Positions 11,862-20,596 of a stretch of 64,000 nt of DNA are shown one piece after another. How positions within the stretch are numbered: position 1 is the first letter of the stretch; every line of letters starts with the position of its first letter. Both the position numbers and the translations under genes were made by a program. The DNA is from Thozetella sp. PMI_491. Its lineage: Eukaryota > Ascomycota > Sordariomycetes > Chaetosphaeriales > Chaetosphaeriaceae. The notes beneath the pieces are model-generated. The model was not told the origin of the DNA, searched no databases, and was given only the letters and a program-made list of their open reading frames with translations. The DNA lies in the NCBI GenBank assembly GCA_021432635.1, contig MU270119.1:62001-126000 (forward strand). Direction: 5' to 3'.

Positions 11862-12281
11862 CTAGCCCGGGCCGTTGAAAGTGTTGTGGATGGTGCCGTG
11901 GTTGATTCCTGCCTGCACGCCTTTGTTATGATTTCCATACTGTATCTGTATCACACCTACCCCGTGCGCATTAGGTACGGTGACCGGCGTGCTGGATAGA
12001 AGTTCTTCTGGCAGTTTATGCGACTGGTTCAGGGCAGTCTGCTCAACTGCCGCTTGACCAATCACGACAGCACCCTCTTCGTCCGTCTCGCCCTGATCCT
12101 GCTTCGTAAGAACAAAGCGGCTTAGCTTAGTATTCATCCCGGCAATTTGTGCATCGATGGCAAGGATTGCATCTTTAACTTCGACTTCTTTAGTAGATAC
12201 TTCCGCCATCATTTTGTCGGTGAGCCGCCCCTGCAGCAGAGCAGCTACATTCTCTTCGAGAACGCCGCTAGCTGAAGCCAT
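11862..12281 (-). CDS. Small protein with C-terminal PP/RHIM-like putative amyloid signalling motif
   Basis: The open frame gives 139 residues from ATG at 12281. The first part (residues about 1-65) is helical and charged, containing KDAILAIDAQIAGMNTKLSRF. A linker follows, with HKLPEELLSSTPVTVPNAHG. The last about 25 residues contain GNHNKGVQAGINHGTIHNTF, with the spacing N-x-G-x-Q-x-G-x-N-x-G-x-I. That pattern resembles the PP motif of fungal HELLP-type cell-death effectors and NLR receptors, itself related to the mammalian RHIM core [IV]-Q-x-G. This is pattern recognition, not a search. A complete HeLo-like membrane-killing domain was not recognised, so it could be a truncated effector, an adaptor or a relic. 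No convincing upstream exon was found. It sits between the velvet gene and a decayed C2H2 gene. Confidence 0.5.
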   Translation of the reverse strand: MASASGVLEENVAALLQGRLTDKMMAEVSTKEVEVKDAILAIDAQIAGMNTKLSRFVLTKQDQGETDEEGAVVIGQAAVEQTALNQSHKLPEELLSSTPVTVPNAHGVGVIQIQYGNHNKGVQAGINHGTIHNTFNGPG

Positions 12282-13225
12282 GCAAATGAGAGGCAAGATA
12301 AACTAGGATGATTGTGTCTTTAGTGATTCCTACTTGTTGTATTTTCAAGACAACTTCGTGAACATCCATGTGGCTAATGTCTTTTCGGGTTGACGAATAA
12401 ACTGCTTTCGCTTTAGACCGGGCAATGCGACTCCAGAATGGAAGTGCCTTTGTGTTGTGCGTAATTATATCTTGGTGATCAATGATGGTATTGAAATCGT
12501 TCATGACAACCAGTACGTGGACAGATGTAATGGCGAGTATGAATTTCTCGCGTGTCTCTGAGCTTCCTTTGGCCAAGTGAAAACTGAACCGCACCCAAAT
12601 TCTTCCGCAACAGGGCAACTAAGCTTGGTCGCTGAGTGTACACGTAAATGCTCCTTTGCGTTGCGTTTGGATATAAACGTTTTGGGACAGCTGTACTTGC
12701 CAGCTTGAGGGCATGGAAACCTGGTCCCCATGTGCTTAAGTGAGTGCTTCTTTGCATCCTGCTTGGACGCGAACGTTTTGAGGCAATGATGCTCATCAGA
12801 TTGAGGGCACGGAAACCGACGGTTTTCGTGTGCTGAGCTTGCATGTATGTTCGCTGCAGTTTTGCTACGGAAAACCAACTCGTAATTGCTCTCCTTCGCA
12901 AGTGGGCAAGGATAGCAAATGTTCTCGTGCGATACCTTTGCGTGTTCCTGGGCGGCGCCTTGGCTGGCAAACGTGCAATTGCAGTCGTGTTCGTCCGCAA
13001 ATGGACACGGGAATTTTCTCTTCTCGTGCAACTTTCTGACATGTGACTGTACTTGGCTCGGGAAGGTAAAAGTAGCTCTACAGTTTGCTCGTTCAGCCCA
13101 AGGACAGTCATGTTGTTGACGTGAGCGATGGTGCTGGTTAATATGAGTTCCCAAACTGCTCAAGCTCTTGAATGTTTCTTGACAGCCATTTTCGGTCACA
13201 ACTGGACAGGGCAGCTGCAGTCCTG
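12282..13225 (-). pseudogene. Decayed multi-C2H2 zinc finger gene
   Basis: Seven repeated units read [PS]CP-x(6-7)-C-x3-F-x(6-8)-A-x2-H on the minus strand between 13218 and about 12560, for example CPFADEHDCNCTF and CPQAGKYSCPKTF. In the fourth unit the second Cys is Tyr (ESNYELVF). In the seventh the frame ends, but a +1 frame continues with HTRHYICPRTGCHERF. The third frame then continues with FNTIIDHQDIITH, completing a degenerate eighth finger. Two single-base frame changes within about 60 bp point to decay. There is no start ATG, because the N-terminal side abuts the antisense phosphoserine aminotransferase fragment at about 13225. The intact gene would have been a nucleic-acid-binding protein. 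Confidence 0.7.
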
Positions 13226-13870
13226 GGTGCGTCGAAGATAAACGAGTTCCCTGGATTTCCCCAATGTCTCGAGCCGGGGCCCGACAGACCAATTGTTGTC
13301 GCTGATATGAGCTCTAATATCCTTTCGAGGAAGATCCCGATATCTCATTTCTCAGCCATCTTCTTCGGTGCCCAGAAGAACCTCGGATCAACCGTTATTA
13401 CTGTCGTCATCATCCAGAAACGCCTCCTGGCACAGCCTTCTGCAGCATTGATGAGACAGCTCGGATTGCCAATCCCGCCCCGTATCTTCGAATTCGAAAC
13501 TATTATTAAAAACAATAGTCTCTATAATACATTAAGTATTTTTGAGTAAGTATATCTCCCTAAAATACCTTATCTTATGAATTTAAATAAATTAAATAAT
13601 TGGGCCTATCCTGCAATTTACCAGATCATCCCCGACGAAGCAATACGATCACGCATGAACATCTGCTTTAGGATCAAAGGTGGCGATGCTGTCGAAGAAG
13701 CATTTTTAAAGGATGCTGCTACTGTAGGGCTGACTGGACTGAAGGGTCATCGCGAGCTAAAAGGTGTCCGGGCATCCAATTACAACTCGATTTCTCTCGA
13801 GGGTGCGGAGAAGCTTGCCAACCTCATCAGCGTTTTTGCATCACGGAGTTCGACGTCGTTGGTAGAGTGA
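13226..13870 (+). pseudogene. Truncated phosphoserine aminotransferase (SerC-type) relic
   Basis: This is the C-terminal part of the PLP enzyme of serine biosynthesis. The readable segments are INEFPGFPQCLEP, PIVVADMSSNILSR, FFGAQKNLGSTVITVVI (including the PLP-binding lysine in AQKN), RQLGLPIPPRIFEFETI and KNNSLYNTL up to about 13545. After an AT-rich gap full of stops (13545-13610) it resumes with IYQIIPDEAIRSRMNICF, FRIKGGDAVEEAFLKDA, GLTGLKGHRELKGVRASNYNS and the normal C-terminal LEGAEKLA. The first half of the enzyme and an internal block are absent. The AT-rich gap is compatible with RIP-type mutation, but I have not computed an index. It is joined head-on to the C2H2 relic. Confidence 0.85.
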
Positions 13871-15958
13871 GTATCTCCACTACCGAGTGGGGCTTTGGGG
13901 ATGATGTTTGTGGTGCAAAATTCGGCCATTCTAGCCGGAACGAGTGGGGTAGCGTGAGCAATAACTCTAATAACTCGCCCACGAAAACGAAGGGAGACTG
14001 AGACTGGCTTTTACTTCTCCGCCATCAGCTTCTACTCAATCTCTACATGATAAAACCGCATTCCGCCAATGTAGAGGTAGCATCAGTTTCGCCATTTGTT
14101 CAGTGACTGACCAGATGTGTCGAGCCTCTGTAGATAGCACCGACCATCTTAGGTCAAGGCCAGACCTTCCCCATCACACCATAGGCGGATTCATGCAAGC
14201 CGCATAACAGAGACAGCATATATGAGAGTCCTCTCTTCTTTCTTCAGGGGCCATTTTCGCGGGACATGAAACGACTCTACGGCGCCTCAAGAGGCCGCCG
14301 GACTCTGCTCAATCATCGCGACGTGGAATCCCTGGTGGGTCACAGTGGAAGAAACATAAAAATAATGATCCTATAAATCAGGTCGGGTAGCTGGGTTTCT
14401 CGGGCTCGCATCGATCCCTGTCGGGAGAGCATCGACACGAGGCAAATCTGCCATTAGTTGGAATACGAAGGAAATAGGAGGCACGGCGAGAGAAAGAAAA
14501 AGAAGGAAGATGTGAAGGACAGTTTAGGGACAGGACAGAAGGGAGGTCGGTGTTTCTATAAGGAAATATATGCAAGCATAATAGTGACGATATGGTTATG
14601 GAACAGGATGGCCGAGCGAGTCTAAGACAACGAGATGGCGTACGACCGGCGGACCACGAGTCTAACAAGGCAGGTGCTCTTATTGGCGTGAATATCGCCG
14701 TTTCTTTGCCTTGATAATGCGTGTTGCGAAGGAGCGAGGAGAGACCGTGATGACGCCGATATAGCCCGCATGACACACTTGGGGGCCTGCATTTAGTTGT
14801 CCATGTGGGAATCTGCTGCCTGACTGACCAAGCCATTTCTTCTGTGACGTGATCCCAAGTCTGCATGATTGTGATAGGCATTCTTGTGGCCGGCTAGAGA
14901 TTTAGCTGGTAATATAGAAGAACTTCGCCTTGGCTGATTATGCCTTATTGTAGTTTAACGGATCCTTGGAGCGTATGAAGCCAACTGAGGTATTAGATCC
15001 CTCGCTAAGGACGGGCTCATTCCTATGAGTTTGGTACGACTCCCCACTCTCAATCCGCCATCTGCTGTCCCAGGAGGCCGCCTTCAGGGTACTTCATGCG
15101 TTAAACTCCTGCTTAGCATAATCCTCCATCAAGAGTGTTTCTAGTTACGGTACTTCTACTCATTGGATTAATTTACCAAAGTGGAAAAAAATCCTGGAAG
15201 AGAGCGGCAGTATAGGGCCTTAGTTTCCTAGTGCTACATAATATAAGCATCACTCCTACAGTCTTCCTAACAATCACAGGGCTTATTAGTATTAGTCTGT
15301 CTTTTCTGCCCTCTACTCTGGAAGGGTGGAAAGGAATTTCTCAATAGGATGCCTCCGCTTATTTGCTGTACTCTTTCTGAGTAGTGAAACCCGACATTTG
15401 AACCGAGCTTTCTATACTGGCGTGACCCTCTTTGGAGCCCATCCATTCTTCCGGAGCGTCACGGAAACCGCAGGGCAGCCGATGCTCTTGGCCCTGGTAC
15501 TGGGGTATTTTGCCCGGTGGGCCAATGAATTCTATCCAGTATTGTCAACACAGCTAGACCACCTACGGTTCTCACGGCTCCAGATCCCAGACAACTCCAA
15601 CTAAATGCACAAGTAGGTCAACAGCAGCAGCCACAATAGAGCTTTAGTCCAAAAAACAGACATTGCCATTACCTCTGTTTACAGCCCTACTGTTAATGAC
15701 AAAGCAAGGCAAAGGTCTCTTAGACCTACAACAAACCAGTGCTCTTTCCTCTTTCCTTTTTCCTTCCACTCTAAATAAAGATACTCAGGTAAGGTTAAGA
15801 CATCTGTATGGGGCGGAGCGAGCCGCAGTTGGACCGTCTGGGTTTATTAGAATTATAGAACCATTGGCATGAAAACTACGCGGCTGGATCAATCAGCTGA
15901 AGAGGCTTGGCCTTGAGAATCTAATGGTGGCCATTCTTGCTATATATACAGAAAAGAA

Positions 15959-16239
15959 GGGGAGATTCTCGTGGGCCCTATTTCCCATACTAAACGTGCA
16001 ATAGTTGGTTCCCATCGACTTATTGCCCCACGTGGTCACTGGTCAGGGTGGCTGTCGATCGTTGGCCGTCGAATGTAGGCCGGCCTTCAATGATTGACGA
16101 TCGCTGGCCGATCGTCAATGGTTGACGGTGAACGTTCACGTGGTGGTTCCCGTGTGGCCTGCACTAATGGCATATGGTTTACTTTGTAGGGAAAAGTGAC
16201 GGGGATTCTCGTGGGCCTTATTTCCCATACTAAACGTTT
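15959..16239. repeat. Direct repeat pair of about 38 bp, offset about 240 bp
   Basis: Copy 1 (about 15962-15999) and copy 2 (about 16202-16239) share GATTCTCGTGGGCC, then TATTTCCCATACTAAACGT, with one C/T difference in between. They flank a segment that contains the hairpin at 16093-16119. They could be ends of a decayed element or duplicated regulatory DNA. No target-site duplication was checked. Confidence 0.75.
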
Positions 16240-16352
16240 ACTGCAGCCGTACGTTGTTAGGAACGAGCTCAGGTCGCGAGTGCTCGTCGACCTTGTTGGG
16301 TTCCGCACGTGACCCAGATCGTGGCTCGTCACGTGGATAAGCTCTGCACGTG
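16029..16352. promoter_or_regulatory. Cluster of five CACGTG boxes
   Basis: CACGTG hexamers occur at 16029, 16137, 16306, 16330 and 16347. This is the core recognised by bHLH regulators such as Pho4/SREBP/Cbf1-type factors. The nearest annotated downstream gene is about 700 bp away, so function as a promoter element is inference. Confidence 0.5.
16093..16119. repeat. Perfect 11-bp inverted repeat (hairpin)
   Basis: ATTGACGATCG is followed by a 5-nt CTGGC loop and then its exact reverse complement. The surrounding 80 bp repeat the TGACGATCG and GGCCG words in other arrangements, suggesting an expanded palindromic cluster. Confidence 0.8.
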
Positions 16353-17057
16353 AGGTAGATCTTGAATGAGGCTCCGCGAGCCATTGCGTGGCTAGAACTG
16401 TCAACAATCAATTGTGGCTGATACTAGGTTGTCGCTACGCTTGGAGATACTGAGCATGGTATCTGCTACTTGGATTGACCTTGTTTTATTCATGTGCGAG
16501 CGGCCCTAGTTTTGAGCCTTGCTAAAGATACATGACCTCGCATAAAATGCTCGTGAAATAGCTCGTCTGATGGCTTATGCCCCCGAGATCTGTAGGCTAT
16601 CCTACTGGTCTACTATGACGGCAGGGTCCCGACCAATCAAAACCGGCAGTCACAAATGTGTTGTTAGCAGGGCAAAGCCTCTGCACACCACTAAATTACC
16701 AGCATCTTCCCGGCCGCCACCCCATTTCCCATCTTTCGAACCTCCGCATTGCATCCGCCACGCTACATACCCATCACTTCCAGCCCAAACTCTGCCGGCA
16801 GCATACTCTCCGAGAGGACCAACCAGATAGACGCATAGTTCATGTTCCGACCTAGGCAGTGCCGTCTTCGGTTCTGAATGCGAAATGCGCCGGTCCTGCT
16901 CTTGCTCTGTGACATTTATCACAATCAGTCAGGTTGGCTCGGCGGCTTTGGAGCCCTCGGCGAGCTGCTGTATTCAGTATTTACATTGGAAAAACAACCA
17001 GTCTATTAACATACAGATTGTCATAGCCTTAATTATCATCCTTCAACCCTACCACTC

Positions 17058-18402
17058 ATGGCTGCAATGGTCCACAACAAGGCGCGAGACTTGGCGACCT
17101 ACTCTCAGCCATACGGGCAGGGAGCGGGGACGACTGGAAAGCAAACCAATGTCTCAGGAGATCTCCGATTCTATGAACCAGAAGTGCAGTCAACGTACCC
17201 AATGGTGCAAAACAAGGCGCGCGACTCGGCGCCTTACTCTCGGCCATACTGGCAGGGAGAAAGGACTACCGCGGAGCAAGCCGACCCCCCAGACGAGCTC
17301 CGCTACCACGAGCCGGAAGTTCGATCAACCTACCCAATAGTATGTAAGTTACTCAGGCCTCAGTGATAAGTCTCTAACGAGCGTCTAGACGATAGGCGAA
17401 CTACTACGGAGGCACTGCCACGTCAAGGCAAAAAAGTACTTCGTCGCAGTCATCAATGACGAGGGAAAGATGGAGTACTATGCCGGGCCCAATCAGATCG
17501 CGCATCCGGAACGGCTGTTCAATGTAGAAGGTTTCCTTCGCTCCCAAGCTCGTGATGGGTCAGGTAAGCCCACCCCAGTGCGCCAGGCATAGGCGTGGTA
17601 GATAACGTCTATGTCGCTAATTTAGACCTGCCAGTAACAAGCTCTTCCCAAGGGGACGAGAATCCATTCGAAAAAGACAAGCACAGGTTGGGCCAAATAG
17701 AGTACTGGGGTTCCCACCGTCCGTTGCAGGATCGCCGCCACAACCAGGGCTACGAAGACTATAACTCACCCTACCGTACCACTAAAAAACCAAGAAAAAC
17801 CGTTCCTAGGCGCAACTCGGACGAGCCCGGGCAGACGATGGTCCAGACTTCAAAGAAGGGCCTCAGGATTGGGGACTTGGGCGCGTTATGGAGCTTCTAC
17901 GACCAACGATTCAAAGACTGCCAGCAAACCGCCTGCAGACTGATCGCTAAAGCATGGGTCAAGGCCTTAGAGCCAAGAAAGCAATCTACCCATCCATATA
18001 TAGGGTCAGTAGCGCCGGATTGGTGGCCAAAGTCCTGGGGCACAGGCCCGGACAACAAGGTCCGCCACAAAGAACCGGACCACCTATATAAGAAAGGTAT
18101 AACTTGCAAAGCCCCCTTCCCCTACGCAATAACACTCTAGCCATAGCTAACTAGATACAGAACGCATACACCTCCTCATCCACATCCTCCGGCTCGTAGT
18201 CGAGCCTAATAACAACCAGCACTCAGCCATCCGATATCTCAACCTCAATATAGGCAAGCTCGAGGAGGTAACTATGGAGTGTCTAAACAGCTTCTTCGCC
18301 GACAAAGAGAACCCTAAGAATTCTCAAAAGAAGTTATACTTAAAGGAGATCTTCAAAGTTGCCAAATTTGAGGAGCGTTATAAGAATGGCGAGATTGGTT
18401 AG
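17058..18402 (+). CDS. YDR124W-like helical bundle (DUF2841) protein, hrmA-cluster type, 4 exons
   Basis: Exons inferred: 17058-17339, 17389-17563, 17626-18096, 18161-18402, giving 389 residues ending KNGEIG. The C-terminal third carries the family signature around WWPKSWGTGPD, VRHKEPDHLYKK and ERIHLLIHILRL, then a final helix ending in EERYKNGEI. I associate this with the YDR124W-like domain, which also occurs in a gene of the Aspergillus fumigatus subtelomeric hrmA-associated cluster. Molecular function is unknown. Exon 2 encodes a compact module (TIGELLRRHCHVKAKKYFVA). The N-terminus is a 45-residue tandem duplication, described separately. The next gene begins only about 70 bp after the stop on the same strand, which is unusually tight for unrelated fungal genes. 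Confidence 0.8.
17067..17339 (+). repeat. Intragenic 135-bp tandem duplication in DUF2841 gene
   Basis: Two 45-residue units start at 17067 (MVHNKARD) and 17202 (MVQNKARD) and both end EPEVxSTYP. A third unit would start exactly where the first intron begins (CCAATAGTATG against CCAATGGTGCA), so the intron donor may have arisen from a decayed repeat start. Confidence 0.75.
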
Positions 18403-18472
18403 TGAATCCAGGCCGTGTTATGAATGCCAGGCTATTAAGAATGAAATAGACTCCGAGTTTGAATTGTTTGTT

Positions 18473-20596
18473 ATGGCCGACGACATGATGCCAGAAAATT
18501 ACCAGTCAGACAAGGAGGAAAACACCTGGGATGACAAGGAGGAAAACACCTGGGATGACCAGGCTTTGCCAGAGTTATGCCACCGCAGTGCTTCGGGACC
18601 CTCGTCGCTAGGGCGCTTTGGGGGTTTTTATGAGGACTATGATCCAGTACAGGGAAGAGAAACCCTTGTCGAGCAGATGCGACCCGCGAAATCGAATTTG
18701 GGGTTATCATTGGAAATGGAGAGCGCCCCGATACCGAGAATCTTTGGTGGCTTGCCAGAGTTGGACGAACGCTGGCGACATCGCCAAACGATATTCAGTG
18801 GCCTTGCGCCATCTTTTCCCAATTCTCTGGCAATCGGAGACGACATCATGGAAAATATGCAGAAGAGCCCGGGAGCCACTGCTGAACTTAGAGTGGATTG
18901 CAAGCCAGTAGGGCCTAACGATGGCCCCAATGCAACGGGCAAATTTCCCATTTTTGGAGAGACGACGATATGGGAGAATCCCCCAGCGAAGGATGAAATA
19001 CACGTTTCCTCAGAATACCAATCTGAACCAGTTTCAAGGCGCTCAGTCACTAGCCAACGCTTCGGCCAGGGCGAACAACCCCATACCCAAGACATAGACT
19101 CGATGGATATGAGCACGACTGGAACAACGCCACCTGAATCTGCTTCCGATGATTTGGATGTCGATATACTTTCGATTTCAGGGAATTCTGAAGGCTCTCT
19201 TCTCCACAATAGTAGCGAAGGATTCCAGATTCTCTTGCGGGTTATTCGGCGCATCATCTTAGAATTTCAAGCGGAAGCAGACAATGAGGCCACCATTGAG
19301 GGGGGGTCCACAAATCCACAAACTTTGGGCCCAAGCCGCCCCTCAGGGAATTCAGTTAGCCGAAAGCCGAGTCTAAGGAACAAACGTAAACAAGGAGACG
19401 ATGCAGGGGAAGGTGACCGAGAAAATGACCCACCAAAGAGGAAGAGAAGCAACTCACAGCCCGGCGATTGCCCGCAACGGCCGAAGTTCCTTGCCTGTCC
19501 TTTCTGGAAATTGGACCCTGTGAAGCACTGGTCGTGCTTCTTAAAGCGGATTGATACTATTGGTCACCTCAAACAACACCTTAGTCGGCGGCATACGCCC
19601 ACCTTATACTGCCAACGATGCTTCATTATTTTTGAGAACCAATCAGCATACAGTCGGCATATGGAGATGCCGTGCGTCTGGGATGGATCTTCATGCCTTG
19701 ACGGAATCACTACGAATCAGAGCAGAGCGCTTTCACGGAGGTCTCGCGGGTCAGAAGAGAAGTTGTGGAGAAACATGTGGCAGATCATTTTCCCTGGGCA
19801 CTTGGAACCCGACTCGATCTACGTGGATGCTGACCGTTCAGAAGATTTCTGTCTAATGAAAGAGTTCAGTCGGCGGGAGGGCCTGAATATCTTGCGTGAG
19901 GAGCTTCAGAGCTCAGGCCGGGTTCTGAGATCAGACATTTCAGCCGCAGAGCTGGATGCAGCCCTTCGCCAGGCTATGGGTGCCATGTTTGAGTCGTTTC
20001 GCCCAGATCGATCCACAGATTCTATCTCGTCTCGATCTGCCCGCTCCGGTAGCAGGACCACCGAGGGCCGGTTTGCACAGCAAGACTCTACTGCAGAGTC
20101 TAGGGCGGCTAGTGGAATTGTTTTGCAATCGCTCGTTTCCCCAGGCACTAATAACGCCACACCTTCTATTCAGAGTTCCAGGACCCAGCTGGCGCATTCG
20201 ACCTGTGCAGCCGAGGACCTTGTCGATCTTCAACCCCCAGCGCCGAGAATTCTGGACCGCTCCAGAGAGACTCCGGTTACTTCGAGAGAGATTGGTAACT
20301 ATTCTAGTACCTTGAGCCAGGATTGCGAAGCTTCAAGAGAACATGCAGATCATATTGCAGTAGATTCATCTCAATTTTTCAGTTCGACACACAGCGATGG
20401 ACACCATGTATATCACGCCACACAGATGCACAGATACCCAGGTAATCCAGCAAAAGAATCTGGGGGCTTTCAAGAGAATATTTTCGACATAGATGGTGGC
20501 ACATACAACGAAATACTACAAGGATTTTCAGATGGCGTAACTGGAGTTTTCGACTACGATACTTGGATTGATAGTGTCAGCGTGAAAGACACGTGA
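18473..20596 (+). CDS. Fungal C2H2-like zinc finger protein (KLDPVKH type), single exon
   Basis: The 707-residue model starts at ATG 18473. An earlier in-frame ATG at 18386 would overlap the previous gene's stop. The centre contains a linked zinc-finger block: LACPFWKLDPVKHWSC, HLKQHLSRRH, YCQRCFIIFENQSAYSRH. It is followed by the conserved LWRNMWQIIFPGHLEPDS element seen in many uncharacterised fungal proteins. A basic tract (PPKRKR) just before the fingers may be a nuclear localisation signal. The N-terminus has an exact 8-residue duplication (DKEENTWD twice, 18509-18556), and the C-terminus is Ser-rich and disordered. The protein is probably nuclear; its role is unknown. Its compact position after the DUF2841 gene suggests a functional or transcriptional link, which is inference. 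Confidence 0.82.
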   Translation: MADDMMPENYQSDKEENTWDDKEENTWDDQALPELCHRSASGPSSLGRFGGFYEDYDPVQGRETLVEQMRPAKSNLGLSLEMESAPIPRIFGGLPELDERWRHRQTIFSGLAPSFPNSLAIGDDIMENMQKSPGATAELRVDCKPVGPNDGPNATGKFPIFGETTIWENPPAKDEIHVSSEYQSEPVSRRSVTSQRFGQGEQPHTQDIDSMDMSTTGTTPPESASDDLDVDILSISGNSEGSLLHNSSEGFQILLRVIRRIILEFQAEADNEATIEGGSTNPQTLGPSRPSGNSVSRKPSLRNKRKQGDDAGEGDRENDPPKRKRSNSQPGDCPQRPKFLACPFWKLDPVKHWSCFLKRIDTIGHLKQHLSRRHTPTLYCQRCFIIFENQSAYSRHMEMPCVWDGSSCLDGITTNQSRALSRRSRGSEEKLWRNMWQIIFPGHLEPDSIYVDADRSEDFCLMKEFSRREGLNILREELQSSGRVLRSDISAAELDAALRQAMGAMFESFRPDRSTDSISSRSARSGSRTTEGRFAQQDSTAESRAASGIVLQSLVSPGTNNATPSIQSSRTQLAHSTCAAEDLVDLQPPAPRILDRSRETPVTSREIGNYSSTLSQDCEASREHADHIAVDSSQFFSSTHSDGHHVYHATQMHRYPGNPAKESGGFQENIFDIDGGTYNEILQGFSDGVTGVFDYDTWIDSVSVKDT

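Larger units (their letters stand above)
13871..17057. other. Gene-poor 3.2 kb region
   Basis: No convincing protein-coding gene was found. Open frames such as 14378-14881 on the minus strand and 15326-15604 on the plus strand lack recognisable domains, signal peptides or splice support. The region holds a direct repeat, a perfect hairpin and a cluster of CACGTG boxes, listed separately. Confidence 0.55.

Noticed and set aside
13172-13225. Plus-strand start codon for the aminotransferase fragment
   Set aside because: Sequence before about 13226 belongs to the antisense C2H2 relic, so the ATG is fortuitous.
12501-13292. C2H2 frame as an intact gene
   Set aside because: No ATG start exists, the first 65 nt overlap the aminotransferase fragment, one finger has lost a Cys, and the last finger needs two frame changes.
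14378-14881. 167-residue minus-strand open frame
   Set aside because: Low-complexity Ser/Arg-rich composition, no domain, signal or splice support.
15326-15604. Possible transposon-derived coding fragment
   Set aside because: No reverse transcriptase, integrase or transposase motif could be recognised, and no terminal repeats bound it.
18359-18472. Upstream extension of the C2H2-like gene
   Set aside because: The frame opens at TTG and overlaps the stop of the DUF2841 gene, and no phase-compatible splice joins the two genes.
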